Source: CAVHXA01 sp963639765 (GTDB taxonomy: Bacteria > Bacillota > Clostridia > Oscillospirales > Oscillospiraceae). Taken from it: DNA of 19,458 bases. Position 1 is the stretch's first letter. Every line of letters starts with the position of its first letter. The position numbers were made by a program, and so were the translations under genes. The stretch is from NCBI GenBank assembly GCA_963639765.1, contig CAVHXA010000032.1, positions 1-19,458 on the forward strand. Reading direction: 5' to 3'. Below are positions 9,375 through 17,408 of the stretch, in pieces. Below the pieces are notes generated by a model, which was given only the letters and a program-made list of their open reading frames with translations, was not told the origin of the DNA and ran no database searches.

Positions 9375-10880
9375 TTAGTGCGTTTTATAGTCCGCAGCGA
9401 TGTTCTCTTTTACGTCGTCATCTGCGGTAATTGTATGCCGCACTGCGGATTTGGCGATATTCTCAAGATTTTGTACTCTCTGCTCCGCCAGGTCACAGAT
9501 AACGGATATTCTTTTTGCATCCATGTAGTCTGCAGCACGTTCATCGGAAAGTACATCAGTGATTACTTCGCGGATATCCGAAAGAGCGGCGAAATCAATC
9601 CAGTCAAAGCTTGACACCAGTTTGAGCTGTTCATCGTGATGTCTTTTAAAGGGCTTGCAGATGATTTCGTCCATGTCTTTCATCAATGGAATGGTCTTGT
9701 CATATCCGAGAGAAGATCCGCTGTCATAAATGGGCGCCATACCGAGCCATTCCAGCGTCTCGGCGTTACGAAGAGCACCAAAATTATTGAGATGTCTGTC
9801 TTCATTGAGAATAATATAATCCAGCACGATCATTCGATCGAGAAATTGCGCAACATCCGGGATACCTAATGCCTTGGCGCAATTTATAAAGTGCTCGTAA
9901 ATTGAGACATTGTTCGGCTGCTTTTTCGTTTGGATGATTCTCCAAGCGGGCACAAGTTCGGTATTTTCATCTACAAAATCCTCGCAGATGCTGTACGGTG
10001 CGCCTTTATTCCAAGTCAGCGTGTAGGGTACGCACGGAATACGGAGCCGCTGCATGATTTGAGTCGCAATTACCTCATTCAGCGGCTGCTGACGATACGG
10101 GTTGGAGCCGCCTTTAATGAGGCATCGCTTTCCGTCAATGATTTTCCAACGCTTTTTAAGGTTGCCGTCAGAAGTGCTGTCGGGAGAAGAAAAGTTGATT
10201 GCATTGGATTTTCTTGCCTCGCCGAAAAGAATATCTCCGATATCATCGGAAAATGAATTGTCAAAGAAGTTGATGGCATCCCATGTCAGACTGCTGCCGT
10301 CAGGGCAAATCCAGTATTGATCCGAAAGACTTAACCCATAACAGCGAACAAGCAGCGATTTTGTATCCGTAATACCCAAGATTTCAAGCGCTTCCCGGAC
10401 GCCGGAGCGGCTTGCGGGGATAGACCGCTGTGTCCACCAGTCATTGAGTTTCTTTTTGTCGACGGTGTTATTTTTCAGAGTAATGCCAACGGGAAGATGT
10501 TCCGGTGCATACACCGCTGCCACTTTCAGAATAAATCCTGTTTCATCATCCAGCCATAATTCTGCTGTGGCAACACGCTTGTGCATAAGAGTGCAGACGG
10601 TATGCGATGGCTCTTCCTTTTTCTTTTGTGAAAGTCCGGCGAATTCTGCCTTGACGGCTTTGAGCTCTGCCTGCAAAGTTTTCCGCGCTTCAATTTGCTC
10701 TGCAAGCGAGGCTATTTCATCATCCTTGAGATAGCAACTTTTTTTACTGCCGTTTTCCGACCATTGATGATAAAAATATATCTGTCCGCCTATGATTTTC
10801 TTGGAAATATATCCCTTTGGAAGATTGGCAATTTGTGCTGTCAATTCAGCGATACGTTCCAAATAGCGCTGCTTATCCAT
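9375..10880 (-). CDS. HipA-like serine/threonine kinase with N-terminal DUF6788-like region
   Basis: 501 residues. The start is a helical plus beta-hairpin module (LPKGYISKKIIGGQIYFYHQW, then a charged helix to about 100) of the type seen at the start of phage and transposon DNA-binding proteins. A middle region follows (RSIPASRSGVREALEILGI, LLVRCYGLSLSDQYWICP). The C-terminal half is a HipA-type kinase: nucleotide loop and conserved Glu in LIKGGSNPYRQQPLNEVI (about 253-270), catalytic NEDRHLNNFG (about 357-366) and metal-binding PIYDSGSS (about 382-389). HipA kinases phosphorylate targets such as glutamyl-tRNA synthetase; the substrate here is unknown. No HipB antitoxin gene is adjacent. The gene has its own promoter and interrupts the transfer genes, so it is probably cargo. 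A regulatory role in the element is an alternative. Confidence 0.8.
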   Translation of the reverse strand: MDKQRYLERIAELTAQIANLPKGYISKKIIGGQIYFYHQWSENGSKKSCYLKDDEIASLAEQIEARKTLQAELKAVKAEFAGLSQKKKEEPSHTVCTLMHKRVATAELWLDDETGFILKVAAVYAPEHLPVGITLKNNTVDKKKLNDWWTQRSIPASRSGVREALEILGITDTKSLLVRCYGLSLSDQYWICPDGSSLTWDAINFFDNSFSDDIGDILFGEARKSNAINFSSPDSTSDGNLKKRWKIIDGKRCLIKGGSNPYRQQPLNEVIATQIMQRLRIPCVPYTLTWNKGAPYSICEDFVDENTELVPAWRIIQTKKQPNNVSIYEHFINCAKALGIPDVAQFLDRMIVLDYIILNEDRHLNNFGALRNAETLEWLGMAPIYDSGSSLGYDKTIPLMKDMDEIICKPFKRHHDEQLKLVSSFDWIDFAALSDIREVITDVLSDERAADYMDAKRISVICDLAEQRVQNLENIAKSAVRHTITADDDVKENIAADYKTH

Positions 10881-10904
10881 TAAACTTCACCTCTTATCCT
10901 CTAC

Positions 10905-10934
10905 ATTATACCCTATAATAACCCCTGCGGTCAA
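10905..10934 (-). promoter_or_regulatory. Sigma-A-type promoter of the HipA-like gene
   Basis: Minus strand TTGACC (10929-10934) and TATAAT (10905-10910), spaced by 18 bases. They lie within the 62-base spacer after the DUF5698-like gene and about 25 bases ahead of the HipA-like start codon. This is the best promoter match in the window. AGAGGTGA acts as ribosome binding site between it and the ATG. Confidence 0.8.
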
Positions 10935-10942
10935 TATGACAC

Positions 10943-11437
10943 TCAGATTTTTTGTATTCTCCGCTTGAACTTCAGGTCGCTGCGTTCAATGTAATCGTCA
11001 ATTAAGCCGTTTTGCGCTTTCGTGTCTGTATAAGCGGTAATGGTGATGGTCTTTCTGTCCCAATCGAGGGTGTAGCTGTCGCAGGCCACATTGGTAATAT
11101 GATGTTGAGCGAGATAGTCCCGGAATTCCTGCATTGCTGTTCTGTCATCGGACATAACCACATTGACAAAGGTACGCTCCCTTGACAGGCGGTTGCTGAG
11201 TAGTACCGCAATGCAGCAGCCAATGCCACCGGCAACAGCTACAACGGCAATGGCAAACGGACTGTCCGCCGAGAGCACGTTCTTTATCAGCAGAAAATAG
11301 ATGAAATCGGAAATCGCCACCGTCAATCCTGCCAGCAGGCAGCGATTGCGCTGAATCAGTATGGTTTTTGCTGTGGAAAGCATATTGTCCAGCACCTTGG
11401 CACCGAACAGAGTTAAAAGATATAGAACTGTTGTCAT
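10943..11437 (-). CDS. DUF5698/UPF0316-like membrane protein
   Basis: 164 residues. The N-terminal half has about three hydrophobic segments (VLYLLTLFGAKVLDNMLS, CLLAGLTVAISDFIYFLL, FAIAVVAVAGGIGCCIAVLL). The C-terminal half (from about residue 90) is a soluble alpha/beta domain (VNVVMSDDRTAMQEFRDYLA, then a DWDRKTITITAYTD strand pair). This layout resembles UPF0316/DUF5698 proteins, which have no firm function. AGGAG precedes the ATG by 7 bases. An upstream hairpin separates it from topB, so it may be expressed independently. It is not part of the usual conjugation core and is probably cargo. Confidence 0.65.
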   Translation of the reverse strand: MTTVLYLLTLFGAKVLDNMLSTAKTILIQRNRCLLAGLTVAISDFIYFLLIKNVLSADSPFAIAVVAVAGGIGCCIAVLLSNRLSRERTFVNVVMSDDRTAMQEFRDYLAQHHITNVACDSYTLDWDRKTITITAYTDTKAQNGLIDDYIERSDLKFKRRIQKI

Positions 11438-11459
11438 TTGTCATCTCCTGAAATAAGCA

Positions 11460-11493
11460 GCTCCCGTATAGGCATCAAAGCCCATACGGGAGC
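11460..11493 (-). promoter_or_regulatory. Leader hairpin between topB and the DUF5698-like gene
   Basis: As minus-strand RNA, GCTCCCGTATGGGC (11480-11493) pairs with GCCTATACGGGAGC (11460-11473) over 14 bp with one G-U and a TTTGAT loop. No T-run follows; CTGCTTATTTC leads straight into AGGAG of the next gene. It is the longest stem in the window. It may slow or protect the transcript, or be processed, rather than terminate it. The A/T-rich stretch 11495-11515 ahead of it has no promoter I can support. Confidence 0.7.
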
Positions 11494-11528
11494 GCGAAAT
11501 TATTTATATAGCCATGAATGCAGTCAGC

Positions 11529-13580
11529 TTACTTTTTCTCTTTATCAAACTCCAGCTTATAGGTGCTGCGTTCGCCGTCATCCTCCAGTCGGATAAAAGC
11601 ATCATAGGTTTTTCCGGTTTTCTCCGAATAGATTCCGCTGACATAGGCCCGTCCATCTTTCAAAAGGCCGGAGACCATCTTTTTCGTCAGTGTGATTTTC
11701 TTGCCCGTGAGGAACTTGTTGTCTCTCCAAAGACCGAAGCGGCAGTCATTTCGTTCGCAGAAATAGCCCTTCTTGCTTTCCGTTACAGGAGCACCGCAAC
11801 GGGGACACTTTCCGAGTTCCTCCCGTCCGGAGGGGAACAGAACCTCCGACCCCTGTACAACCCGATAATTTCTTACCAGATCGTCAACCAATGCTGTAAT
11901 ATCACGGATAAAGGCGTCGGCATCCGCGTCACCGTGCTCAATCTGCTTGAGGCGATTTTCCCACTCTGCCGTAAGAAGCGGAGACTGAAGCTGCTCGGGA
12001 AGAACAGTAATCAAAGATTGTCCCACCTGTGTGGGAATGAGATTTGTATTCTTCTTGGCCTTTTTGCGTTCCACAAAGCCTGTTCCGACAAGCTTTTCGA
12101 TCATGGCAGCGCGGGTGGCCGGCGTACCGAGCCCTTTTCGTTCGGCATCTTCGGGCATATCCTTAACGCCTGCGGTTTCCATCGCGGAGAGCAGCGTATC
12201 CTCCGTATAATGCTTTGGGGCTGTCGTTTTTCCTTCCTTGACCTCTGTCATTACTTCGGGCAGAATATCCCATTCTTTCAGAACCGGAAATGTTTTATCG
12301 TCGTGTTCCTGCCTGTCGAAAGCCTTCCAACCGGGTTCAATGAATTGCTTTCCCTTTGCCGTGAAGATTGTTCCATTGCAATCCAATGTGACGATGACTT
12401 CTTTACAGCGGTACTGTTCGCACACAGCCATGAGCACCTGTCGGGCAATCAGCATCAGAATTTCACGTTCTCCGGCGGGAAGAACCTCGAGCTTTGTTTC
12501 GCCGGCAACGGTGGTGGGAATAATAGCATGGTGGTCAGAAACCTTTTTGCTGTCGCAGACCTGGGCGGCAAGGATGACCGTGGGTGGCTCTGCTTCACAG
12601 ATTCTGCCGCAGCAGGAGACAATATCCTTTACACCGTCCTCCATATCATCCGTGAGGTAACGGCTGTCGGTACGGGGATAGGTGACGAGCTTCTTTTCAT
12701 AGAGCAACTGGAGGTAGTCAAGGGTCTGCTGCGCTGTGTAGCCAAGTAGCCTGTTCGCATCCCTCTGTAGAGTGGTGAGGTCATAGAGAGCAGGCGCCTT
12801 TTCCGACTTTTCCTTATATTCCACGGTCTGAACCGACATGGGCTGTCCGCTGCAGACTTTGCATACCTTTTCGGCCTCCGCTTTGTCGCTGAATTTCTCG
12901 GTTACAGCAGAAAGCTCCCTACAGCTTGCCTGAACCGTATAGAAAGGTTCCGGATGAAAAGCCTCAATTTCCGCCTCTCTCTGTACAATCAGGGCCAGAG
13001 TCGGAGACACCACACGCCCGACATTCAGCGTGCGGTGATAGAGCACGCTGAAAAGCCTTGTTCCGTTGATCCCGACGAGCCAATCGGCCTTACTGCGGCA
13101 GAGCGCTGCAGAATAGAGATTGTCATATTCCTTGCCGTCTCTCAGCTCGGCAAAACCATTTCGGATAGCAGCATCCTCCATAGAGGAAATCCACAGACGC
13201 TTCATAGGCTTTGTACAGCCGGTGAGCCGATAGACTGTACGGAAAATAAGCTCTCCTTCACGCCCGGCATCGCAGGCGTTAACAACCTCGCTCACATCGT
13301 CTCTGGACATCAGTGAACGGAGCAGAGAGAACTGTTGCCCCTTGTCACGGCTGACGGAATATTGCCAGGACTCCGGGATGATGGGTAAATCGGAATACCG
13401 CCACTTCTCATACTTTTCATCGTAGGCATCAGCGGAGGCAAGCTCCGCCAAATGCCCAAAACACCAGGAAACAAGATACCCGTTTCCGCTGAAATAGCCG
13501 TCCTCGTGCTTATTTGCACCAAGAACGGCGGCAATGGACTTCGCCACAGAGGGCTTCTCTGCAATGACCAACTGTACCAT
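11529..13580 (-). CDS. topB: DNA topoisomerase III (type IA)
   Basis: 683 residues, normal for element-borne topoisomerase III. The Toprim domain starts the protein (MVQLVIAEKPSVAKSIA) and carries the metal-binding DACDAGREGE near residue 100. The active-site tyrosine is in VTYPRTDSRYL near 300, followed by the GLGTPATRA motif near 487. The end holds one four-cysteine zinc ribbon (CPRCG and CERNDC, about 590-610) and a short basic tail. It relaxes negative supercoils by cutting single strands; in conjugative elements it is thought to help process transferred or decatenate replicated DNA. The start ATG lies 5 bases after the DUF4366 stop and has GAAGGAG overlapping the end of that gene, so the pair is co-translated. 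It is distinct from a chromosomal topB because of its context. Confidence 0.95.
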   Translation of the reverse strand: MVQLVIAEKPSVAKSIAAVLGANKHEDGYFSGNGYLVSWCFGHLAELASADAYDEKYEKWRYSDLPIIPESWQYSVSRDKGQQFSLLRSLMSRDDVSEVVNACDAGREGELIFRTVYRLTGCTKPMKRLWISSMEDAAIRNGFAELRDGKEYDNLYSAALCRSKADWLVGINGTRLFSVLYHRTLNVGRVVSPTLALIVQREAEIEAFHPEPFYTVQASCRELSAVTEKFSDKAEAEKVCKVCSGQPMSVQTVEYKEKSEKAPALYDLTTLQRDANRLLGYTAQQTLDYLQLLYEKKLVTYPRTDSRYLTDDMEDGVKDIVSCCGRICEAEPPTVILAAQVCDSKKVSDHHAIIPTTVAGETKLEVLPAGEREILMLIARQVLMAVCEQYRCKEVIVTLDCNGTIFTAKGKQFIEPGWKAFDRQEHDDKTFPVLKEWDILPEVMTEVKEGKTTAPKHYTEDTLLSAMETAGVKDMPEDAERKGLGTPATRAAMIEKLVGTGFVERKKAKKNTNLIPTQVGQSLITVLPEQLQSPLLTAEWENRLKQIEHGDADADAFIRDITALVDDLVRNYRVVQGSEVLFPSGREELGKCPRCGAPVTESKKGYFCERNDCRFGLWRDNKFLTGKKITLTKKMVSGLLKDGRAYVSGIYSEKTGKTYDAFIRLEDDGERSTYKLEFDKEKK

Positions 13581-13585
13581 ACTGC

Positions 13586-14401
13586 TTATTCTCCTTCATT
13601 TTCTTCGTCGTTGGTATCCTCATCGGATTCCACTTCATATTCCTCATCGTCTTCCTCATCACCGAAATCGTAATCATCGAGATCGGTGTCGCCCTTGGTA
13701 TCCGGCTTATTTTTGCGGAGTTTGAACCAATAAAGCGCGCCGCCACCGCCGAGAGCAAGCAGGAAAATTACGACAATCGGGGCCTTGGAAGACTTGGCTT
13801 TCGGCTCATCCTCTTTGGTTTTTTCGTCGGCTTCCGCCTCTGTGCCTTTTTCTGCCTTGACTTCTTCCTTGCCCATACACTCGCTCATATTTGTTTCGCA
13901 TACAGGGCAGTCTGTGTTGACCTCACCGGCTTCGCACTTGTCAGCGCAGGAGCAGACGGGTGTATCGTCAAGCTCACCATCCTCCATGAGCGCCATCAGA
14001 TCGGACTCATCGACGAGGTTCAGGAAATACACATTCTCCGTATCATCACTGCGGTCAATGACGATATAAAAAGTGTTGCCGTTTTTGGACTGAACGGTTA
14101 TAAACTGCTTGTTTCGCACCGTTTGCTCGTCTTGCACATAGTTGCTTTCATCCTGCAAAATATCATCCACAAGGGACAGATTGCCATCAGGAGTCAGAGC
14201 CGTTGAACTTGTATCGGATGAGACCGAAACTGCAGCCGTGGAAATGCTGATGCTGTCAATGGAATCAGGGGGAGTAGCCGTTCCCGTTTCATCTGAGGCA
14301 TAGCAGCCGTTATCGGCAGCCAGTGCGGTTACGGAAAACGCCATAAGGCAACAGAGCGCAAGGAGCAGGGCAACAAGCAGGCATGGCTCATTCGTTTTCA
14401 T
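13586..14401 (-). CDS. DUF4366 secreted/membrane-anchored conjugation protein
   Basis: 271 residues from the ATG at 14401, which overlaps the DUF4315 stop by 14 bases. The protein opens with a signal peptide (MKTNEPCLLVALLLALCC, cleavage likely after ALAA). Next come a Ser/Thr-rich extracytoplasmic stretch and a compact domain with KQFITVQSKNGNTFYIVIDR (about 98-117). A six-cysteine cluster CSCADKCEAGEVNTDCPVC follows, then one membrane segment (APIVVIFLLALGGGGALYWF) and a very acidic cytoplasmic tail. This order is characteristic of DUF4366 proteins of clostridial conjugative elements, always near DUF4315 and the NlpC/P60 protein. The role is probably in the envelope part of the transfer channel, which is inferred. 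A TTG eight codons upstream is a weaker start. Confidence 0.88.
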   Translation of the reverse strand: MKTNEPCLLVALLLALCCLMAFSVTALAADNGCYASDETGTATPPDSIDSISISTAAVSVSSDTSSTALTPDGNLSLVDDILQDESNYVQDEQTVRNKQFITVQSKNGNTFYIVIDRSDDTENVYFLNLVDESDLMALMEDGELDDTPVCSCADKCEAGEVNTDCPVCETNMSECMGKEEVKAEKGTEAEADEKTKEDEPKAKSSKAPIVVIFLLALGGGGALYWFKLRKNKPDTKGDTDLDDYDFGDEEDDEEYEVESDEDTNDEENEGE

Positions 14402-14645
14402 CTTTCTGATCAGACCTTTCTTCAAAGTAATCGGGAACGGATGCTGTCGGATTTGTGTCCAGCAGCGTCATCAGTTCCGCAAGCTGGTCTATGCTAAGGC
14501 CGTTATCCCGGACAATACCGATGATATCTGTATTTTCGAGCTTCAGAATCTGCTCGTTCAGGGATTTCAGCCGTGCGGTAAGAACTTCAATTTTCTGAGC
14601 TGTTTTATCTCGCTCAGCTTTTAGTTTTTCAATGCGGGGGTTCAA
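14388..14645 (-). CDS. DUF4315 small coiled-coil protein
   Basis: 85 residues starting MNPRIEKLKAERDKTAQKIE. The first 50 residues form a heptad-like coiled coil, followed by a small helical domain (GLSIDQLAELMTLLD) and an acidic end. It matches DUF4315, a constant companion of DUF4366. The start is a TTG at 14645, chosen because AAAGGAGGAG lies 4 bases before it; the earlier TTG at 14663 would bury that site in the gene. The ribosome binding site directly follows the stop of the wall-hydrolase gene, and the end overlaps DUF4366, so the three are one translational unit. Function unknown. Confidence 0.87.
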   Translation of the reverse strand: MNPRIEKLKAERDKTAQKIEVLTARLKSLNEQILKLENTDIIGIVRDNGLSIDQLAELMTLLDTNPTASVPDYFEERSDQKDENE

Positions 14646-14659
14646 ATTAACTCCTCCTT

Positions 14660-16396
14660 TCAAGGATTTGGCAAGCGACCATAGGACAGAAAATGAGCCT
14701 GCCAGTAGCTTGTGTTGAGACTTGCATATTGGATTGGGTCACCACAGTGGATCATCATGCCGTTGCCGACATAGATACCGACGTGGGACGCGCCGACCGT
14801 ATCATAAGTGCCTTGGAAAAACACCAGATCACCGGGCTTAACATTGGCAGAAGATACTCTGGTACAGATGTTTCTCAGTCCTTCTGCACCAAGCCGTCCG
14901 AAGTTCCAGCCTACGCCGCAGTTGTTGCAGACATAAGAAACAAAGCCCGAACAGTCAAAGGACGTGGATGGACTGCTGCCGCCCCAGACATAGGGATAGC
15001 CAAGATATTTTTCTGCTTCTGCAATCATCAGCGCAAACTGCTCGTCTTCCAGTGCCTCTGCCGGGATTTCGTATTGTTCGTATTCGGTGTTGTAGTACTT
15101 GCCGACATAGCCTGAATCGGCAAACAGATCGGGACGGTTGCCCAGCGTGCTCATATACATGGCATACATGGACAGCTGATCCTGTGACATGATATAGACC
15201 GGCACATGGGAGAGATTGAAGTTTTCCAGCTTCACCGTACAGATATAGTAGGTGTAAGGTACGCTCACAGTGTAGGTGTAACGCTTTTCGCTGGTTTCGC
15301 CCGTCTCGGGATCTGTCACGGTGCGGTATCCCGTCCTGCGTTCTGTCCTATACCTGGTTTCCGTTGTGACGGTTTCTGTCAGAATATATTGCTTGTCGAA
15401 CAGGGTTTGCAGAGTATCGCCAATTTCATCAATCGTCCATTCGCCGCCCTGCAGCGCTGTGATGGCTGAAATGAGAACATAAGGGTCGTGCTCAATGTCA
15501 TCCAGATCATATTGGTACTCATCGTAGTCGTGGGTACTTTCGTAGTTATCCAGATATTCCCGTAACTCATCCTCCATGGCGCAGTATGCGGCTTCTGCTG
15601 CCAGCATATCGCTGTCCTCCAGCGGATAGGTCGTGGAAACAACGGTAGAGGACAATCCCTCAAAGATTACAGAGCAAGACGAAAAGACGGATGTCAAAAG
15701 CAGAATTAACGCGGCAATCCCACCGATAATCAGGAAAGCCTTCTTGTTTCTCGCAACAAACTCACCGGTTTTCTTTGCTTTCTCCGCGGAGGATTTTGCC
15801 GCCTTTGCCGCAGTTTCCGATGCTTTGACCGTGTTGTCTGCACCTTTGCCTGCCTTGGCGGCGGCATACTCCTTCTTGATTGCCCGCTTTTGCTGCCATT
15901 TGGAATAGGGGTTTGCTGAGTAGCCCTGTGTCTTCTCATATTCCTTTTCGAGAGCCCGGATATTGGATTTATCTGCCGCAGCTTCGGCGCGGCTTGCATC
16001 CCGGTAAGGCTTCTGAACGTGAGAATGATGTGCTGTCTCAGCAATACGATAGCTGCTTTCAGCCGCTTCGCTCATGGTGTTGGCAGCATCCGTACCGGCG
16101 TTATCAGCATCGCTTTCACGGATTTCACGGTGAACGGTGCCTCTGACAGTATCCAGCGGAGCATCACGCGCAGTGTATGCCAGCTTGGATGGCGGCTTCT
16201 TTTCCTCAAAAGTTAAGCGTGTTGTGACTTTCCCATCGGATGACACAACACGCTGTTTTACTTTCTTCTTCGGTATTTTCTTTTCGACCTTTTCCAGCTT
16301 ATCTACCGCTTTCCCGGCTTTCTCCGCAGATTTGCTGATAGCGGAATCTGTGAGCTCTTCGTCGGTAAACTGCAATCTCGGAGATCGTTTTGCCAT
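14660..16396 (-). CDS. CD1108-type membrane-anchored NlpC/P60 peptidoglycan hydrolase
   Basis: 578 residues. The N-terminal 215 residues are basic and Ala/Lys-rich and probably cytoplasmic. One membrane segment follows (KKAFLIIGGIAALILLLTSV, about 217-240), then an extracytoplasmic linker domain with Tyr/Thr-rich repeats (TETRYRTERRTGYRTV). The C-terminal 130 residues are an NlpC/P60 peptidase: catalytic Cys in SFDCSGFVSYV (about 481) and His in SHVGIYVGNGMMIHCGDP (about 535). It cuts stem peptides to open the wall for the transfer channel, the counterpart of VirB1 or CwlT. No separate muramidase domain was recognised, unlike CwlT of Tn916. GGAGGTGA lies 6 bases before the ATG. Confidence 0.92.
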   Translation of the reverse strand: MAKRSPRLQFTDEELTDSAISKSAEKAGKAVDKLEKVEKKIPKKKVKQRVVSSDGKVTTRLTFEEKKPPSKLAYTARDAPLDTVRGTVHREIRESDADNAGTDAANTMSEAAESSYRIAETAHHSHVQKPYRDASRAEAAADKSNIRALEKEYEKTQGYSANPYSKWQQKRAIKKEYAAAKAGKGADNTVKASETAAKAAKSSAEKAKKTGEFVARNKKAFLIIGGIAALILLLTSVFSSCSVIFEGLSSTVVSTTYPLEDSDMLAAEAAYCAMEDELREYLDNYESTHDYDEYQYDLDDIEHDPYVLISAITALQGGEWTIDEIGDTLQTLFDKQYILTETVTTETRYRTERRTGYRTVTDPETGETSEKRYTYTVSVPYTYYICTVKLENFNLSHVPVYIMSQDQLSMYAMYMSTLGNRPDLFADSGYVGKYYNTEYEQYEIPAEALEDEQFALMIAEAEKYLGYPYVWGGSSPSTSFDCSGFVSYVCNNCGVGWNFGRLGAEGLRNICTRVSSANVKPGDLVFFQGTYDTVGASHVGIYVGNGMMIHCGDPIQYASLNTSYWQAHFLSYGRLPNP

Positions 16397-16422
16397 CCGT
16401 CATCACCTCCATTTCTGCGGAT

Positions 16423-16437
16423 ATGAGCACTGCTCAT
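16423..16437. repeat. 15-bp perfect palindrome over the antirepressor stop codon
   Basis: ATGAGCA-C-TGCTCAT reads the same on both strands around a central base. It covers the last codons and stop of the Bro-N gene, and lies ahead of the ribosome binding site of the NlpC/P60 gene. As DNA it could be an operator; as RNA it can form a 6-bp stem with a 3-base loop. It is too short to be a convincing terminator and lacks a T-run. Confidence 0.5.
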
Positions 16438-17282
16438 GACGGGAACACTGCATCCTCGGTCGGAATCTCTCCGGGGGCAATATCACTGGGCTCCCAGGCG
16501 AGAATGCGGTCAACATGATCCTTGAAATAGGCTTTTCCGGCAGGTGTGACAAGCGTGTATTCGCTTTTCTCGCCGTTCGGACGATAAAAATCTCTTGTCT
16601 TAAACAGAGGTTCATTGCGTTTGCCGGCAAGCGCAAAAACTCTGCCGCCCCGGTTGCGGTCACGGAAGACAAATCTATGCTCCAGCAGATAGCCGATAAA
16701 TTTGTTCTGCGGGACACCAAGCTCTTTTGCCGTATAACGCAGACAGGTCAGATCATCGGGGCTGACAAAAGAATCGTAGTAGTCTGCCTTTGGCAGCAGC
16801 CTGCCGTTTTCCGCTTTTAGACCTGCAAGCTGTTCGCGGAGAGCGCGAGCCCCGGCATTTTCCTCCTGAAGCTGCCGGATGAAATCTGACACAAGCTCCG
16901 GGTGTTCCTCCAACTGGTCAAGAACAGAGTCCGCGACATATGCGCCATGCTTGCGGATGGAGGGAATGACCTCATGGGTAATCCAGCGCTTGAATGCTTT
17001 CGCTTCGGGTTTACGGCTGGTCAAGATGATGGAATAGAGCCCAGCTTCACTCACAATATTCAAAGACTGTGCGCCGCCTCTCTTACCGGAATGACCGTCA
17101 TTAGTAGTGACGGTCATTTTTTCATCATCATCAAGCTTCGATGCTGCCTGCCGTGGGTTCCGAATATCCAAAATCTTACAAACGTCGGCAGCTACAAACC
17201 ATGGTTCACCGTCATTCAGTACAGAACGTACCTGCCCAAATTCGGGGCTTTCAAAAATCATCAGGTTGTTATTTTCTGTCAT
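16434..17282 (-). CDS. Phage-type antirepressor (Bro-N plus KilAC/ANT domain)
   Basis: 282 residues. The N-terminal 1-110 is a Bro-N domain (PWFVAADVCKILDIRNPRQA, SEAGLYSIILTSRKPEAKAF, FKRWITHEVIPSIRKHGAY). A helical linker follows (about 115-160, EEHPELVSDFIRQLQEENAG). The C-terminal part is a KilAC/ANT domain (TAKELGVPQNKFIGYLLE, FKTRDFYRPNGEKSEYTLVT). Such proteins in phages counteract the lysogeny repressor or bind DNA directly. Here it lies between virB4 and the wall hydrolase in the transfer operon, so it could regulate transfer genes or be a captured phage gene. An AAGGATAGG-type site precedes the ATG, and an intrinsic terminator-like hairpin lies just upstream, so its expression is probably uncoupled from virB4. 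Confidence 0.9.
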   Translation of the reverse strand: MTENNNLMIFESPEFGQVRSVLNDGEPWFVAADVCKILDIRNPRQAASKLDDDEKMTVTTNDGHSGKRGGAQSLNIVSEAGLYSIILTSRKPEAKAFKRWITHEVIPSIRKHGAYVADSVLDQLEEHPELVSDFIRQLQEENAGARALREQLAGLKAENGRLLPKADYYDSFVSPDDLTCLRYTAKELGVPQNKFIGYLLEHRFVFRDRNRGGRVFALAGKRNEPLFKTRDFYRPNGEKSEYTLVTPAGKAYFKDHVDRILAWEPSDIAPGEIPTEDAVFPS

Positions 17283-17309
17283 TTCCTATCCTTTCTCAGT
17301 TTGGGCAGC

Positions 17310-17341
17310 AAAAAAAGCAGCCCGTATTTCTACAAGCTGCT
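17310..17341 (-). terminator. Intrinsic terminator/attenuator upstream of the antirepressor gene
   Basis: As minus-strand RNA, AGCAGCTTGTA (17331-17341) pairs with TACGGGCTGCT (17316-17326) over 11 bp with two G-U pairs and a GAAA tetraloop, and TTTTTTT (17310-17316) begins at the last base of the stem. It ends about 30 bases before the antirepressor start. It would stop read-through from virB4 and the DUF234 remnant, or act as an attenuator for the antirepressor. The spacer 17342-17408 has no convincing promoter. Confidence 0.8.
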
Positions 17342-17408
17342 CTTTGGCATACCAATATAGAATTATTTGTTTTAGTCCTCATTGGCTGCGCTTCTTTAAA
17401 GTGGGATC

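Noticed and set aside
11514..12749. 411-codon open frame on the plus strand antisense to topB
   Set aside because: It lies entirely opposite the well-supported topoisomerase III gene, its product has no recognisable domain and is low in typical coding features, and no ribosome binding site was seen. It is a shadow of codon bias in topB.
17091..17117. Perfect 10-bp inverted repeat with 7-base spacer as a stand-alone regulatory site
   Set aside because: It encodes MTVTTNDGH inside the Bro-N domain, a stretch that seems conserved as protein in relatives, so the symmetry may be chance. It is kept only as a side point in the antirepressor finding.
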